This document shows positions 27,202-36,326 of a stretch of 64,000 nucleotides of DNA, piece by piece. The first letter of the stretch is position 1, and the number at the start of each line of letters is the position of its first letter. The notes under the pieces were generated by a model. That model saw nothing but the letters and a program-made list of their open reading frames with translations, did not search any database and had not been told where the DNA came from. The stretch is from an uncultured Brevibacillus sp. (GTDB lineage: Bacteria > Bacillota > Bacilli > Brevibacillales > Brevibacillaceae), in assembly GCF_947502445.1 (NCBI RefSeq), contig NZ_CANMZW010000010.1, positions 62,001-126,000 of the forward strand, given 5' to 3'. A program made the position numbers and the translations under genes.

Positions 27202-28626
27202 CTACGCTTCTACTTTAGGCATTTGGCGCCCGCCCATCACAAAGCGCTTGACCTGTCCTTCCGAATTCCGTACAAAACGGACTTGCATATCTGTGTTATT
27301 GCGGTTGAGCAAAAACGAATCCTCACCAATTGGTCGCAAAGGCAGCTCCTCACCCCCCGCAGCAAACACGAGTTGCTTGTCTGCTTCATCAAAGCGGATT
27401 TTCACCTCATCGCCCTCACCAGATTTATACGTACCGTTGCTTTCCTGCAGCCGGGCAAGCGGCGCCTCATAGGGGGAAAAGGTCACTAGCGGCGTTTCCA
27501 ACGGGCGATCAAACAAGCTGTTTAGTAATCCCAGAACCAAGTTTGAAATCGGCGCATCATCTACGTTGGTCAATACAACTCCTGTTAACCCCGCCTCCGG
27601 AATGATGAACATCACCGAAGTAATCCCCTTTAAGCCTCCTGTATGCTGGATCAAGGTATATTTTTCATGGAATGATTGGGTTCCGAGTCCATAACCATAG
27701 CTGCGGACCAAATCGGTCTTGATATGTGGGGCCGTCATTTGCGAAGCACTTTCCTCCGAAATCACTCTAACGTCACCTGTGGCCCCTCCTGTCCGATACA
27801 CATCTGCATAGCGAAGCATGTCACGTGCGGTTGATTTGAGAAAACCGGCTGCAAGCATCGACGGGGAATCCCACCATCCCGGGGCGCGCAATGCTTCTCT
27901 CACGCCATCTTTCACCCGGGGAGTATAAAGCATGGTGCAATTGTCATCCGCACCCAGCTCCTCCACGTAAAAAACAGATCGATCCATCCCAAGTGGTTGC
28001 AAAATGTGTTCTTGCACGTACGCTTCGTACTTTTTCCCACTTACACGCTCAATGATCGCGCCAAGCAATCCGTACGCTTCGTTGCAATAGCTGAATTCAG
28101 TCCCCGGTGGTCCCAAGAGCTCATATGGGTGCTCGGCAATATACGCCATCAGCTGCTCATAAGTATCAATCGGTTCTTTGCAATCCTTTTCAAACTGTTT
28201 TAATAACTCTTCAGCTGTTGGATCTGCTTTCAAGCTTGGCAGCATCGCAGGAATAAGAGCCGGAAGAGGAGGCAGACCAGGGGAATGCGTCATGAAATGA
28301 TGAATCGTAACGGACTTGGTGTGTGCTTCATCCCGGGTACGAAACTCTGGTAAATAAGTGACAACAGGATCATGTATGGAGAGCTTGCCTTCCTCCTGCA
28401 GCTGCATAATCGCCAAGCACGTGAACGACTTCGTGATGGAACCGATGCCAAAAACGGTATCACGATCAATCGGCGCTTTCTCTTCCCGATCGCGATAACC
28501 GAATGTTTTTTCATAAAGAAGTTCGCCTTCTTTGGCGACAGCCACGATAGCACCCGGGACTTGGAACTCAGCAATCAGCTTACTCGCATACGCTTCAAAT
28601 GCCGTTCCCCATTCATTCGTTTTCAT
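27202..28626 (-). CDS. Serine hydrolase, class C beta-lactamase/S12 family
   Basis: A 474-residue enzyme without a signal peptide. The S12 catalytic motifs are S63-I-T-K66 (GIGSITKSF), Y180-C-N182 and H328-T-G-G. A C-terminal beta domain of about 90 residues follows (YKSGEGDEVKIRFDEADKQL), as in D-aminopeptidases and esterases of this family. Lack of a signal peptide and the adjacent D-aminopeptidase point to intracellular peptide or ester breakdown rather than antibiotic resistance (inference). It follows the GNAT gene by 25 bases. Confidence 0.88.
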   Translation of the reverse strand: MKTNEWGTAFEAYASKLIAEFQVPGAIVAVAKEGELLYEKTFGYRDREEKAPIDRDTVFGIGSITKSFTCLAIMQLQEEGKLSIHDPVVTYLPEFRTRDEAHTKSVTIHHFMTHSPGLPPLPALIPAMLPSLKADPTAEELLKQFEKDCKEPIDTYEQLMAYIAEHPYELLGPPGTEFSYCNEAYGLLGAIIERVSGKKYEAYVQEHILQPLGMDRSVFYVEELGADDNCTMLYTPRVKDGVREALRAPGWWDSPSMLAAGFLKSTARDMLRYADVYRTGGATGDVRVISEESASQMTAPHIKTDLVRSYGYGLGTQSFHEKYTLIQHTGGLKGITSVMFIIPEAGLTGVVLTNVDDAPISNLVLGLLNSLFDRPLETPLVTFSPYEAPLARLQESNGTYKSGEGDEVKIRFDEADKQLVFAAGGEELPLRPIGEDSFLLNRNNTDMQVRFVRNSEGQVKRFVMGGRQMPKVEA

Positions 28627-28651
28627 GTCACGCCTCCTGGGTTTCTTTTAT

Positions 28652-29482
28652 TTACTCATCCACCCGCACACCTTTTTCCAGTACATAGGCATGCACAGGT
28701 TTATCGCTTTTCAAAAGCCCTACGACCACATAGCCCGATGAAAACGCTTCCTTAAATATGTTGCGCAAGGCCAGTCTCCACTCCAGAGCAATGTCGAGAT
28801 TGTCCTTCTTCAGCTGTTGGATCGAAACAGGTACGGACAGCAAAATTCCCGTATGCTCTCCCAATTCTAGACGATTAACTGGGCGTGGGTGTTCTCCATT
28901 CAGCTCCCAATCAAGCACACAAGCATAATCTCTCCACTCCACTCGATCGATGGGTGAGCCGTTTATACTGCTTACAACACGGTCCGCGTTCAAATCCCAT
29001 TCCAGCAGTAGCCTGTCGGTTGGCATGCCTTTATTGATGCCATCGCCCATTTCGCCATAGTACGACTCCAAGTAAGTTCGTACCACACCGCCAAGCTTAC
29101 ACAGATTCAGATACGCATTGCGCGCTTCAAGCGGATCAAATGTCCATGTCATTTTGTCATAGCCATTTTCGATGGCCCATTCACGCTGGCTGAGCTTGAG
29201 CTGCTTCCCGATACCCCAATCTCTATATTCGGGTAGAATCCCGAGCATATGCGAGCATATGTGTACCTTGCCCTTTCTGAAGCCGGTAAAGCCATAGCAA
29301 AAGCCGACTGGCTTCCCCTCATGATAAGCAGCAATGACCACCCCGCCATTGTGGATGGCTGCCATTAATTGAGGAACTGGCGTTACACTACTTTCTCCCC
29401 AAATGCGTCGTTGCAAGTCTTCCATTTCAACCATCTCGATGGCGTTTGTCACCGTACGATATTCTAAGGCGTCTCTCCGCAT
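28652..29482 (-). CDS. GNAT-like acetyltransferase (COG3375 type)
   Basis: A 276-residue protein, start at ATG 29482 because the first ATG (29491) abuts the ribosome binding site AGGAG. The N-terminal 160 residues are a GNAT fold: VVIAAYHEGKPVGFCYGF, then the acetyl-CoA loop HMLGILPEYRDWGIGKQLK and WTFDPLEARNAYLNLCKLG. The last 110 residues are distinct. This group is often found with M81 and M55 peptidases. It lies between the M81 and S12 genes; its substrate is unknown. Confidence 0.8.
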   Translation of the reverse strand: MRRDALEYRTVTNAIEMVEMEDLQRRIWGESSVTPVPQLMAAIHNGGVVIAAYHEGKPVGFCYGFTGFRKGKVHICSHMLGILPEYRDWGIGKQLKLSQREWAIENGYDKMTWTFDPLEARNAYLNLCKLGGVVRTYLESYYGEMGDGINKGMPTDRLLLEWDLNADRVVSSINGSPIDRVEWRDYACVLDWELNGEHPRPVNRLELGEHTGILLSVPVSIQQLKKDNLDIALEWRLALRNIFKEAFSSGYVVVGLLKSDKPVHAYVLEKGVRVDE

Positions 29483-29565
29483 GAATTTCATTCTCCTCTA
29501 ATCATATATCTCTATTTCTAATGAACATTCCAGTATGGGGTTTCATTTTGTATATGGTGTCAGTA

Positions 29566-31035
29566 CTAAGAGCGAGTGACTGGATCGAGTGGGTATATCG
29601 GTCGGTTCAGACGTTGGTAATCAAATGTATGGAACAGTAATGTCGTCAAACCAGGAGAATCTACTGTAATGATTTCCGCGCTGATTGGCTCAAAGCTGGC
29701 TCGGAAGTGTTGGCTCGATTTCAAGCAAACAATTTTGTATTGCGTGACATCTATACCATGGAGAAGGAAGATCTGCTCGTCCAGCACTTGTGTTTTAACT
29801 GAACAGACGAGGATATCGACACCATTTGCTTGTAGGCGAACCGATTTTCCCAAATCGACAGGAGTGCCCTTGCCCATCGGTGATGACACAATAAACTTCC
29901 CATCAGTCAACGCCTTGACATAGGCTGTGAGAGCGATCGGTTCTCCGTGCAGCTGATCAGTCTTGCCTCCGAGCTTCACCTCGATTGTCTCGCCAACGCC
30001 TTGTTCATGAGCATATGCAGCGACTTCCGGATCGTAAATAAAGCCAAAGCAGGCATCTTGCAAATCAGCTTCCAGCATCGCCTGTAAAAGGTATGTTCCG
30101 TCTCCTGGAGTTCCTCCACCTGGGTTATCAGACGTTTCATTTAATACGACTGGAAACGCAGTTGCCGCTTTTGCCAGCTTTAGTCCCTGTTGAGGTGACA
30201 ATACCTTTGGAGCGAATTCCTCGCGTTTTTCCCAAATCAATTCAGCAACATCCAAAGCGGCACGCTTCGCTAACTCTGCATCGTTATTTGCGACTGCGAC
30301 GATTGTAACACTCATTTCCGGAATATCCGTGTACGGAAACCCGTGAAAAAATGCACAATCAATCATCCCCGGCTCCCGCTCCCATTTATAGCACGCTTCA
30401 TTAATATCCTTGGCGGGAGAAAGATTTGTCGTTGAAGGAGGAATCATCAGCGGCAAGACGGCACGATACATGCGCGGGATAAGCTCTCCCTTTACCATTC
30501 TCTCCGCCAGCTCTACAGCTTCGAGGCCACGTTCGTAGCAATCGGTGTGTGGATAGAGATGAACCCCCAGCAAAATATCTGCCTCAGTAATCATTTCATC
30601 CGAAATATTACCGTGCAAATCCAGCGTTACGATGAGGGGAATTTCATAGCCGACCTGCTCGCGAACCGCTTTTAAGAGCGTCCCCTCCAAATCATCAGCG
30701 CCTTCTGCGACACCAGCGCCATGCAAAGACAGACAAATGGCATCCACTTTTCCTGCATCCGCAATTCCTTGGAGCAGTTCATTTTGCATGGCATCTAATG
30801 TTTCTTTTGTAATCGTGCCTGCCGGATATGCATTTGTAGCAAAAGCGCCTACCACATCAATATCCCGCTGTCTGGCACCATCAATCATTCCACCCAGAAA
30901 ATCGCGAACACCAGCATGTGCCCTTATGATGTCGTCTCCCCTTGCCCACTCCCACAGCTCAAATAGCTCTCGCGTAGTAGGAACATTCGAGAAGGTGTTC
31001 GTTTCGTGCATGACCTCCGCAATAACAATTCTCAC
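29566..31035 (-). CDS. M81 family metallopeptidase (MlrC-like)
   Basis: A protein of 489 residues read from GTG 31035 (nine bases after AGGAGG; the GTG at 31044 overlaps that site). MRIVIAEVMHETNTFS is the typical start; CLSLHGAGVAEGADDLEG, TLDLHGNIS and GVHLYPHTDCYERG carry likely zinc ligands, and ETSDNPGGGTPGDGTYLL opens the C-terminal MlrC domain. MlrC works late in microcystin breakdown, but relatives occur widely and probably act on small peptides. It is the first gene of the operon with its own promoter at 31123-31151. Confidence 0.88.
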   Translation of the reverse strand: MRIVIAEVMHETNTFSNVPTTRELFELWEWARGDDIIRAHAGVRDFLGGMIDGARQRDIDVVGAFATNAYPAGTITKETLDAMQNELLQGIADAGKVDAICLSLHGAGVAEGADDLEGTLLKAVREQVGYEIPLIVTLDLHGNISDEMITEADILLGVHLYPHTDCYERGLEAVELAERMVKGELIPRMYRAVLPLMIPPSTTNLSPAKDINEACYKWEREPGMIDCAFFHGFPYTDIPEMSVTIVAVANNDAELAKRAALDVAELIWEKREEFAPKVLSPQQGLKLAKAATAFPVVLNETSDNPGGGTPGDGTYLLQAMLEADLQDACFGFIYDPEVAAYAHEQGVGETIEVKLGGKTDQLHGEPIALTAYVKALTDGKFIVSSPMGKGTPVDLGKSVRLQANGVDILVCSVKTQVLDEQIFLLHGIDVTQYKIVCLKSSQHFRASFEPISAEIITVDSPGLTTLLFHTFDYQRLNRPIYPLDPVTRS

Positions 31036-31122
31036 ATGATTCACCCTCCTTTTTTATGAATTTATCATCTTGAAGTTTATACTTTAAAAATTACACATGT
31101 CTGAAGTTGTTGCTCTAGTTGA

Positions 31123-31151
31123 ATTATACGCGTTGTGCCCAAAAACCACAA
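31123..31151 (-). promoter_or_regulatory. Sigma-A promoter of the M81-GNAT-S12-dppA operon
   Basis: TTGTGG (31146-31151), a 17-base spacer and a perfect TATAAT (31123-31128) on the minus strand. The leader is about 85 bases; the stretch from 31152 to 31245 shows nothing else. Confidence 0.75.
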
Positions 31152-31245
31152 TATTTTATTCTGAAAATATATACTATTAGGTTTATTTGTCTTTATAAAA
31201 TGTTTTCTGTTTTCTGGTTCCCAGGGAAGATCAATTTAAAAACAC

Positions 31246-31269
31246 AAAAACCGCCATAGCTTAGCGGTT
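31246..31269 (-). terminator. Intrinsic terminator after glpD
   Basis: AACCGC/GCGGTT stem (31249-31254, 31264-31269), then TTTTTG on the minus strand, about 100 bases after the glpD stop. Confidence 0.75.
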
Positions 31270-31365
31270 TGAGAGTTAACAGCATTTTTTCTAGCGACAA
31301 CAACAAAGCACTATATTGATTAAACGATAAACTAATTTCATTCCTTAGCAAGAAGGACAAGGCTT

Positions 31366-33048
31366 CTATTCCCTGCAAGCTTCCTCGCTCTCAGGGAAAC
31401 GATAAATTGCATCCAACAATGCCGCCACTTCCGCTCGCTGCCGGGCACATTCACCCGCGCTCCACCCTAATTGCTCCCCCATGATACGAATGACTCCTTC
31501 AGTGTTGGCTTCTGCCTTTTTCAAATGAAAATACGTCCAACCTGTGCGCAGCCTCAGAAAATCAACTGCAGTCGTCGTCATTTCCTCCTCCACTGCATAC
31601 GCGATTTGTGCGCGCAGCAGTTTTTCTAGCTCGATTCCTTCGCCTTTTCTTTTAACTGCGCCTAATCGATTATAAATTTGCAGCGTATTCGTCCCGTAGA
31701 GGTCGATCCATTCCGCCGCAGTATTTGCATCCACGCCACGGGCAATCCCTTGTTCCAACAAGTCTTTTTTGCAATCAGCATAGTCATGATACCCCATACG
31801 CTCTCCGCCCGTGACGATCACTTGGTCTGTTCTGCATCCCTTATACTTATTGCCTGTCTTTGGTGCAAGCTCACTCGTGACCAGGTTCATTACTTTTTCG
31901 GCCATTTTACGAAATCCGGTCAGCTTCCCTCCTGCAATCGTGATTAAGCCGGACGGTGAAACGATCATTTCATCCTTCCTGGACAGCTCTGACGGACCTT
32001 TTCCTTCCTGATAAATCAATGGTCGTACCCCTGCCCAGTTTGAGCAAACATCCTGTGGACTGAGTCTCACCTCTGGAAACATGGCATTCACCGCTTTCAG
32101 CAAATAATCACGGTCTTGCTGGGTAGTACGCAGCTGATCCATTTCCATCTGATAAGCGGTGTCGGTTGTTCCGATATAGGTGATGTCTCCGCGTGGAATC
32201 ACAAAAATCATCCGACCATCTGGTGTATCGAAATAGGCAGATTGGCGGATCGGCAGCCTGTCTTTGGCTACTACAAGATGGACACCTTTGGTTAAAAACA
32301 AACGCTTTCCAGAGAGGCTCCCGTCTAATTGTCGCACACCGTCTACCCACGGGCCGGACGCGTTTACAATTTGCTTTGCATAAATGCTGTAGACTTCATT
32401 CGTTATCCGATCGGTGACCTTGACCCCATCAACACGGCTGTCTTTATAAATAAACGCAGTCATTTTTGCATAATTGACGATAGTCGCTCCATTTTGAAAG
32501 GCTGTTTTCATAATATCGATCGTAAGCCTCGCATCATCAGTACGATACTCATAATAATAGCCGGCGCCTTTAAGCCCATCTGGTTTCAAAAGCGGCTCTA
32601 AGCGAAGCGCTTCTTGCTTGTTTAACATTCGTCTGCGCTCAGTACGCTCTACACCCGCTAGCCAATCGTAAATGTACAACCCCACTGAAGAGGCAAAATA
32701 CCCATAGGTTCCTCCCCGATAAATCGGCAAGAGCATCGGTGCCGCTACAACAAGATGCGGTGCATTTTTATACAAGATCGCTCTCTCTCGCCCCACCTCT
32801 TGTACGAGCTTTACATCTCCTTGCTTGAGATAGCGCAAGCCACCGTGAATGAGCTTGGTTGAGCGGCTGCTCGTTCCTGAGCCGAAATCGTTTTGTTCAA
32901 TTAGCCCAATCTGTACACCGCGTAGAGCAGCATCCAGTGCAATACCCGCTCCCGTAATTCCTCCGCCGATGACCAGCACTTCCAATTCGTTCATGGTCAT
33001 TTTCTTGAGTAGCTCTGTACGATTTGCTGCCGAAAACCGTGTCAGCAT
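31366..33048 (-). CDS. glpD: Aerobic glycerol-3-phosphate dehydrogenase
   Basis: A 560-residue FAD enzyme that oxidises glycerol-3-phosphate to dihydroxyacetone phosphate at the membrane and feeds electrons to menaquinone. FAD motif LVIGGGITGAGIALDAALRG, then SGTSSRSTKLIHGGLRYLK, NASGPWVDGVR and IYIGTTD-type strand (ITYIGTTDTAY). Start ATG 33048 has GGAGGGAG upstream. There are no glpF/glpK genes adjacent, so it is regulated apart from uptake. Expected length for Bacillus GlpD. Confidence 0.95.
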   Translation of the reverse strand: MLTRFSAANRTELLKKMTMNELEVLVIGGGITGAGIALDAALRGVQIGLIEQNDFGSGTSSRSTKLIHGGLRYLKQGDVKLVQEVGRERAILYKNAPHLVVAAPMLLPIYRGGTYGYFASSVGLYIYDWLAGVERTERRRMLNKQEALRLEPLLKPDGLKGAGYYYEYRTDDARLTIDIMKTAFQNGATIVNYAKMTAFIYKDSRVDGVKVTDRITNEVYSIYAKQIVNASGPWVDGVRQLDGSLSGKRLFLTKGVHLVVAKDRLPIRQSAYFDTPDGRMIFVIPRGDITYIGTTDTAYQMEMDQLRTTQQDRDYLLKAVNAMFPEVRLSPQDVCSNWAGVRPLIYQEGKGPSELSRKDEMIVSPSGLITIAGGKLTGFRKMAEKVMNLVTSELAPKTGNKYKGCRTDQVIVTGGERMGYHDYADCKKDLLEQGIARGVDANTAAEWIDLYGTNTLQIYNRLGAVKRKGEGIELEKLLRAQIAYAVEEEMTTTAVDFLRLRTGWTYFHLKKAEANTEGVIRIMGEQLGWSAGECARQRAEVAALLDAIYRFPESEEACRE

Positions 33049-33140
33049 CGCTTTTCTCCCTCCAGGCCAAAACCTTACTCTCCCTTAACAAAAACCAAAC
33101 ATTCTTGGCTAAACTGGTTTTTAATGATGTCCGTTTGATA

Positions 33141-33149
33141 TGCTACAAT
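33141..33149 (+). promoter_or_regulatory. Extended -10 promoter of the 74-residue protein gene
   Basis: TGCTACAAT gives an extended -10 (TG-n-TACAAT). The region is nearly identical to that of the paralogue at 49265 (TATGCTACAAT then GGAAAAGG in both). No good -35 is seen. Confidence 0.6.
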
Positions 33150-33170
33150 ATGGAAAAGGAGTGTGTGCCC

Positions 33171-33395
33171 ATGAAGTCTTCGAAATCATTTTATTACACC
33201 GTAGATCATTCGATGGTTGAAGAGTACAAAAAAATGCTCGATCTCATGAAAATTCCCTATACAATAGAAGCCCCAGTTGCATTATTAAAGCAAGGAGCAA
33301 GTCAGTACTCCTTTGTCTTCCCCGATATGCCCGCCAAGCTTTACGGAATGGTCAGCAAACTGTTTAAAGGTGATGGCAAGCCGTATCCACAATAA
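33171..33395 (+). CDS. Small protein, paralogue of the protein at 49265
   Basis: A 74-residue protein from ATG 33171 (AAGGAG nine bases ahead). Sequence landmarks are KSFYYTVDHSMVEEYKKMLD, MKIPYTIE and the conserved FVFPD, then LYGMVSKLFKGDGKPYP. It aligns without gaps to the product of 49265-49483: KSFYY, IPY, FVFPD, LF-x-G-x-G and YP are shared. I know no family name. It is monocistronic and divergent from glpD. Confidence 0.7.
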   Translation: MKSSKSFYYTVDHSMVEEYKKMLDLMKIPYTIEAPVALLKQGASQYSFVFPDMPAKLYGMVSKLFKGDGKPYPQ

Positions 33396-33627
33396 TGGAG
33401 TCCCTTTCATTTTACCAAGTAGCGGAATAGAAAGCCTCCACTTATTTCCAAAAGACCTTTCGTGGGACAAAAAAAGCGACCCATGAAAGGGTCAAAGTTG
33501 GAAGTGGAGAGAAAACGCAAGATATGTAAGATATTCTAACATAAATTCAGCTCAAGTCTATTGCTTTTTACATTTTTCTGAAATTTCATGTCACTTTTTC
33601 TTACATGAGCTTTATGTTCCGAAGCAT

Positions 33628-33894
33628 CTAACCATGCACATCAACGATTTGTTCCATGTCGATCCATTGACAGCTCGTCTGATTCGCGAGCTTGACTTTA
33701 CGGGACTTCGGATCAAACCATTTGACAACTCCCCACATTGTGCATGTGTTCCCTTTTTCACCTTCAAGCGACACCCACCAGCTCACCGCCACTGCGTAGT
33801 CTTCACGACCAGAATCACGGAGCGAGTAGTAAAAGGAATCTCGGTCCTTTTCTTTTCTGGTTTTATCATCCAGATTACGAATGCCTGCTGCCAC
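33628..33894 (-). CDS. YolD-like protein
   Basis: An 88-residue protein from GTG 33894, which overlaps the end of the preceding gene by 20 bases (coupled translation). The second half follows the YolD pattern: a tryptophan-rich strand SWWVSLEGEKG, GVVKWFDPKSRKVKLAN and WIDMEQIVDV. YolD proteins are small SOS-linked partners of Y-family polymerases in Bacillales, but no polymerase gene is here. It belongs to the mini-operon controlled by the SOS-like box at 34092-34105. Confidence 0.65.
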   Translation of the reverse strand: MAAGIRNLDDKTRKEKDRDSFYYSLRDSGREDYAVAVSWWVSLEGEKGNTCTMWGVVKWFDPKSRKVKLANQTSCQWIDMEQIVDVHG

Positions 33895-34075
33895 GCGACC
33901 TCACCCACCCTAATCTACATAAGTCATTGACCGCTCGTCTCATTTGTCGATCTGCGACGAGCGTACTGATGTCCGCCCCGTTATCAAGCATTCTGATAAT
34001 CCGCAGATGCGTTTTCGTCAAAACGGGGACACGCTTCATCTCCCTGTTCACAGGAACCATGATTGTCTCGATCAT
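33875..34075 (-). CDS. Small basic protein before YolD, possible DNA-binding
   Basis: A 66-residue protein from ATG 34075 with GAGGTGG ahead. It reads MIETIMVPVNREMKRVPVLT, THLRIIRMLDNGADISTLV and ends in a basic helix (MRRAVNDLCRLGWVRSRG). The second half looks like a winged-helix fragment. It is the first gene of the SOS-boxed pair with YolD, a layout like that at 42896-43322. Confidence 0.6.
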   Translation of the reverse strand: MIETIMVPVNREMKRVPVLTKTHLRIIRMLDNGADISTLVADRQMRRAVNDLCRLGWVRSRGSRHS

Positions 34076-34091
34076 GCTACCACCTCGATCA

Positions 34092-34112
34092 CGAACGTTT
34101 GTTTGTATTATA
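34092..34112 (-). promoter_or_regulatory. LexA-type SOS box next to TATAAT
   Basis: CGAACGTTTGTTTG (34092-34105) fits the Bacillus LexA box (CGAAC-N4-GTTCG) with one mismatch. It starts one base downstream of a minus-strand TATAAT (34107-34112), an ideal repressor position. Confidence 0.65.
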
Positions 34113-34152
34113 TGCGAACGAGATACGAACACGCAATACAAAGTCTCCAAAC

Positions 34153-34175
34153 AAAAAAGCAGGTTACCCTGCTTT
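34153..34175 (-). terminator. Intrinsic terminator overlapping the symporter stop codon
   Basis: AAAGCAGG and CCTGCTTT pair around a four-base loop that contains the TAA stop itself, then TTTTTT on the minus strand. Confidence 0.85.
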
Positions 34176-35150
34176 CGACCCATGCTTTATGGACTCTGGA
34201 TGAGTTGGCCTTTTTTCGACGATCTCCAGAAATTTACCAAATGTAGAGGCAAGCGTCTGCTGAAACAGCATGCCAAGCACTACGGGCAAAGCAACCGCCG
34301 CTGGAAAATAAGAGGTTGCGACCACTGCACCTGCGCTAATATTTCGCATCCCACTATTGAAGGTCAAGGTCACGATCACCCCTCGATCCCATCCGCAGCA
34401 TTTTGCGATAAACCACCCCATGAGATAGCCAATAATCGCCAGCAAGAGCACTACCCCTGCCATACCGAGCAGCTTCGCATCCAAAACAGATAAATAAGGA
34501 GCCACGACGGAGCTATTAATAGCGACGACTACCCCCATCCCCAGCTTGGAGAAGGGAGCTAATTTGGGAGCAAGTGTCGTCTTCACTTTACCTCCCGTCA
34601 ACTGATTGAGCAGCATACCGATAAGCGAAGGCAGAACGATCATGAAAAACAAACCTTGCATCATGAGAGCCATGTTCATCTCGACCTTTGCCCCTAAAAA
34701 CAGAGACATTCCCAAAGGGACGAAAAAAGGAGAAAGTATGGTGTCAATCAAAATGATGGACAGAGTCAAGGCGATATTCCCCATATAAATGGAAGACCAC
34801 AAAAAGCTTGTGATACCGGTCGGGATTAACGCTGCCAAAATAAAGCCCGTCACAACATGAATGTCGTCTGGATAAAACAAGCTTGCTATTCCCCACGCTA
34901 CGAGGGGCATAAGTGCATGCAGGATCAAAAGATTGGCAATTAACGGAAAAGGCCTGGTAAGCACTTTGGCAAATTCCTTAAATCCCGACCCCAGACTGCC
35001 CACAAACGTCATAAAGGCAAATACCCATGGAGAAAGAAATGTATACGGCTGCAAATGACTTCCTGCCAACACACCGATTACGACGCTGCTTGGCGTCAGG
35101 AGTGGCATTATTTTTTCAAGCATTTTGTTTATTTTTGCTAATGTGTCCAT
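34164..35150 (-). CDS. Bile acid:sodium symporter family (BASS) protein
   Basis: A 328-residue membrane protein with about ten helices. Family motifs are GSLGSGFKEFAKVLTRP, ALIPTGITSFLWSSIYMGN and the C-terminal LTFNSGMRNISAGAVVATSY. BASS proteins carry organic anions with sodium; the bacterial YocS type has been linked to various acids. The substrate here is unknown. The last bases form part of its terminator. It is monocistronic and lies upstream of the YolD mini-operon, whose promoter is separate. Confidence 0.88.
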   Translation of the reverse strand: MDTLAKINKMLEKIMPLLTPSSVVIGVLAGSHLQPYTFLSPWVFAFMTFVGSLGSGFKEFAKVLTRPFPLIANLLILHALMPLVAWGIASLFYPDDIHVVTGFILAALIPTGITSFLWSSIYMGNIALTLSIILIDTILSPFFVPLGMSLFLGAKVEMNMALMMQGLFFMIVLPSLIGMLLNQLTGGKVKTTLAPKLAPFSKLGMGVVVAINSSVVAPYLSVLDAKLLGMAGVVLLLAIIGYLMGWFIAKCCGWDRGVIVTLTFNSGMRNISAGAVVATSYFPAAVALPVVLGMLFQQTLASTFGKFLEIVEKRPTHPESIKHGSKAG

Positions 35151-35365
35151 ATGTACACCTCAGTAGTTTCTTGATGGAAGATGCTTTGCTTTCTCCTGAC
35201 GACATCCTTTGTCCAAAGCGAAGCACTGACGTGACGTATGTTATCATGAACCTTTTTTCCGAGCAAGCCCAACCTGTATTATCCCTAAGCAAATTCTTGA
35301 TTGCTTCTGCTTCTTGCATAGTTTCCAAAGGGCGTGTAAAGCCTAAAGTGGAAAGGAGGTATTTT

Positions 35366-35623
35366 ATGAACGGCATGGATTGGGTTGAGTTTATCCGCAA
35401 AACCGAAGATAAGATGTACCACCTCCATCGAGCGATAGACGGCATCTGTAATGAGCCTGATTATAAAGAGTCCGTCTCTGCTCTCACTGAGGTGATACGA
35501 GATTACCAGCTGCTTGTTGAAAAAGCAAAAAATGAGCTACGTGATGTAGATGTTCACCGAAATCACCGTTATCGTGATGACCATGTGGATCACCATGCGC
35601 ACCGTGAGTACGACCATTACTAG
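35366..35623 (+). CDS. Small protein with histidine-rich tail
   Basis: An 85-residue protein from ATG 35366 with a perfect AAAGGAGG. The first 65 residues form a helical domain (WVEFIRKTEDKMYHLHRAID, YKESVSALTEVIRDYQLLVE). The last 20 are charged and rich in H, D, R and Y (HRNHRYRDDHVDHHAHREYD), which could bind metal. The family is not recognised. It is followed at once by a strong terminator. Confidence 0.7.
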   Translation: MNGMDWVEFIRKTEDKMYHLHRAIDGICNEPDYKESVSALTEVIRDYQLLVEKAKNELRDVDVHRNHRYRDDHVDHHAHREYDHY

Positions 35624-35660
35624 GACCGGGTTACGCTAACCTGCTCTCCACGAAAACGAA

Positions 35661-35688
35661 AGACTCCCGTACAGCGGAGTCTTTTTTT
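35661..35688 (+). terminator. Intrinsic terminator after the His-rich protein
   Basis: AGACTCC/GGAGTCT stem followed by TTTTTTT on the plus strand. Confidence 0.88.
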
Positions 35689-35730
35689 CGGTCCGGGACT
35701 TCATATCGGTCAGATCATTACCCACGACCG

Positions 35731-36180
35731 TCATCCCTTCATCTTTTTTTCGAACTGCTTGAACTTCTTCTTTTGTTTGCACGCTTCTCTCACGTCTGTC
35801 GGCCATGGATTCTCAGCAAATTTTTGTAGCTCACGAATTAATTTTTTGTCGGCTGTGACATGAATGTCAGCATTGGGAAAAGCATCCTTCAATCGTTTGG
35901 CTACCTCTTTTTGAATCGATTCCAGCCTGAAGCGATTAAAGTTAGTCACTTTTACGGCTATATCAAGCTCTTTATCAATTTGTACGGCAACAACCTGATC
36001 AATTCCTTTAACCTGTCCGGCTATGCTTTTTGCTTGCTCTTCCCATTGCTCATAGCGTATTGGTGCAGGTGCACACAGAGGCTCTGCTTCTTTGGACTGG
36101 ACTTGGCCTTTCGACTCAGAGTTTGAGCCACAGCCCGTCATGAGCAAGGCAAAGGATAAGACGACGATTGTAGTACGCAA
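35731..36180 (-). CDS. YhcN/YlaJ-like sporulation lipoprotein
   Basis: A 149-residue lipoprotein starting at TTG 36180, eight bases after GGGAGG. The lipobox LLMTGC places the acylated cysteine at residue 17. The mature part has the YhcN/YlaJ pattern: QWEEQAKSIAGQVKGIDQVV, VQIDKELDIAVKV and ADIHVTADKKLIRELQKF. This family is found in spore-forming bacteria and is tied to the spore membrane. It is monocistronic. Confidence 0.75.
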   Translation of the reverse strand: MRTTIVVLSFALLMTGCGSNSESKGQVQSKEAEPLCAPAPIRYEQWEEQAKSIAGQVKGIDQVVAVQIDKELDIAVKVTNFNRFRLESIQKEVAKRLKDAFPNADIHVTADKKLIRELQKFAENPWPTDVREACKQKKKFKQFEKKMKG

Positions 36181-36260
36181 ATCAAAGACCTCCCTACCAA
36201 AATCACCTATCCTTTAGAATGACCGTAAATGGCAATTATATGTTTGTGGGATTATTCCAT

Positions 36261-36298
36261 AAAAAAACCCGTCTCGGTCAGTTCCGAAAGACGGGTTT
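36261..36298 (-). terminator. Terminator hairpin (first of four in a gene-free stretch)
   Basis: AAACCCGTCT/AGACGGGTTT stem extended by CGG/CCG, with TTTTTTT on the minus strand. No minus-strand gene ends here. The stretch 36181-36813 has no supported gene, only this and three similar hairpins. Confidence 0.7.
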
Positions 36299-36326
36299 GC
36301 TTATGGATTCAGGTTGATATTTGGTT

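Noticed and set aside
33738..34493. A 251-codon plus-strand frame across the SOS-boxed genes
   Set aside because: It is antisense to the YolD unit and the symporter, with no supporting signals.
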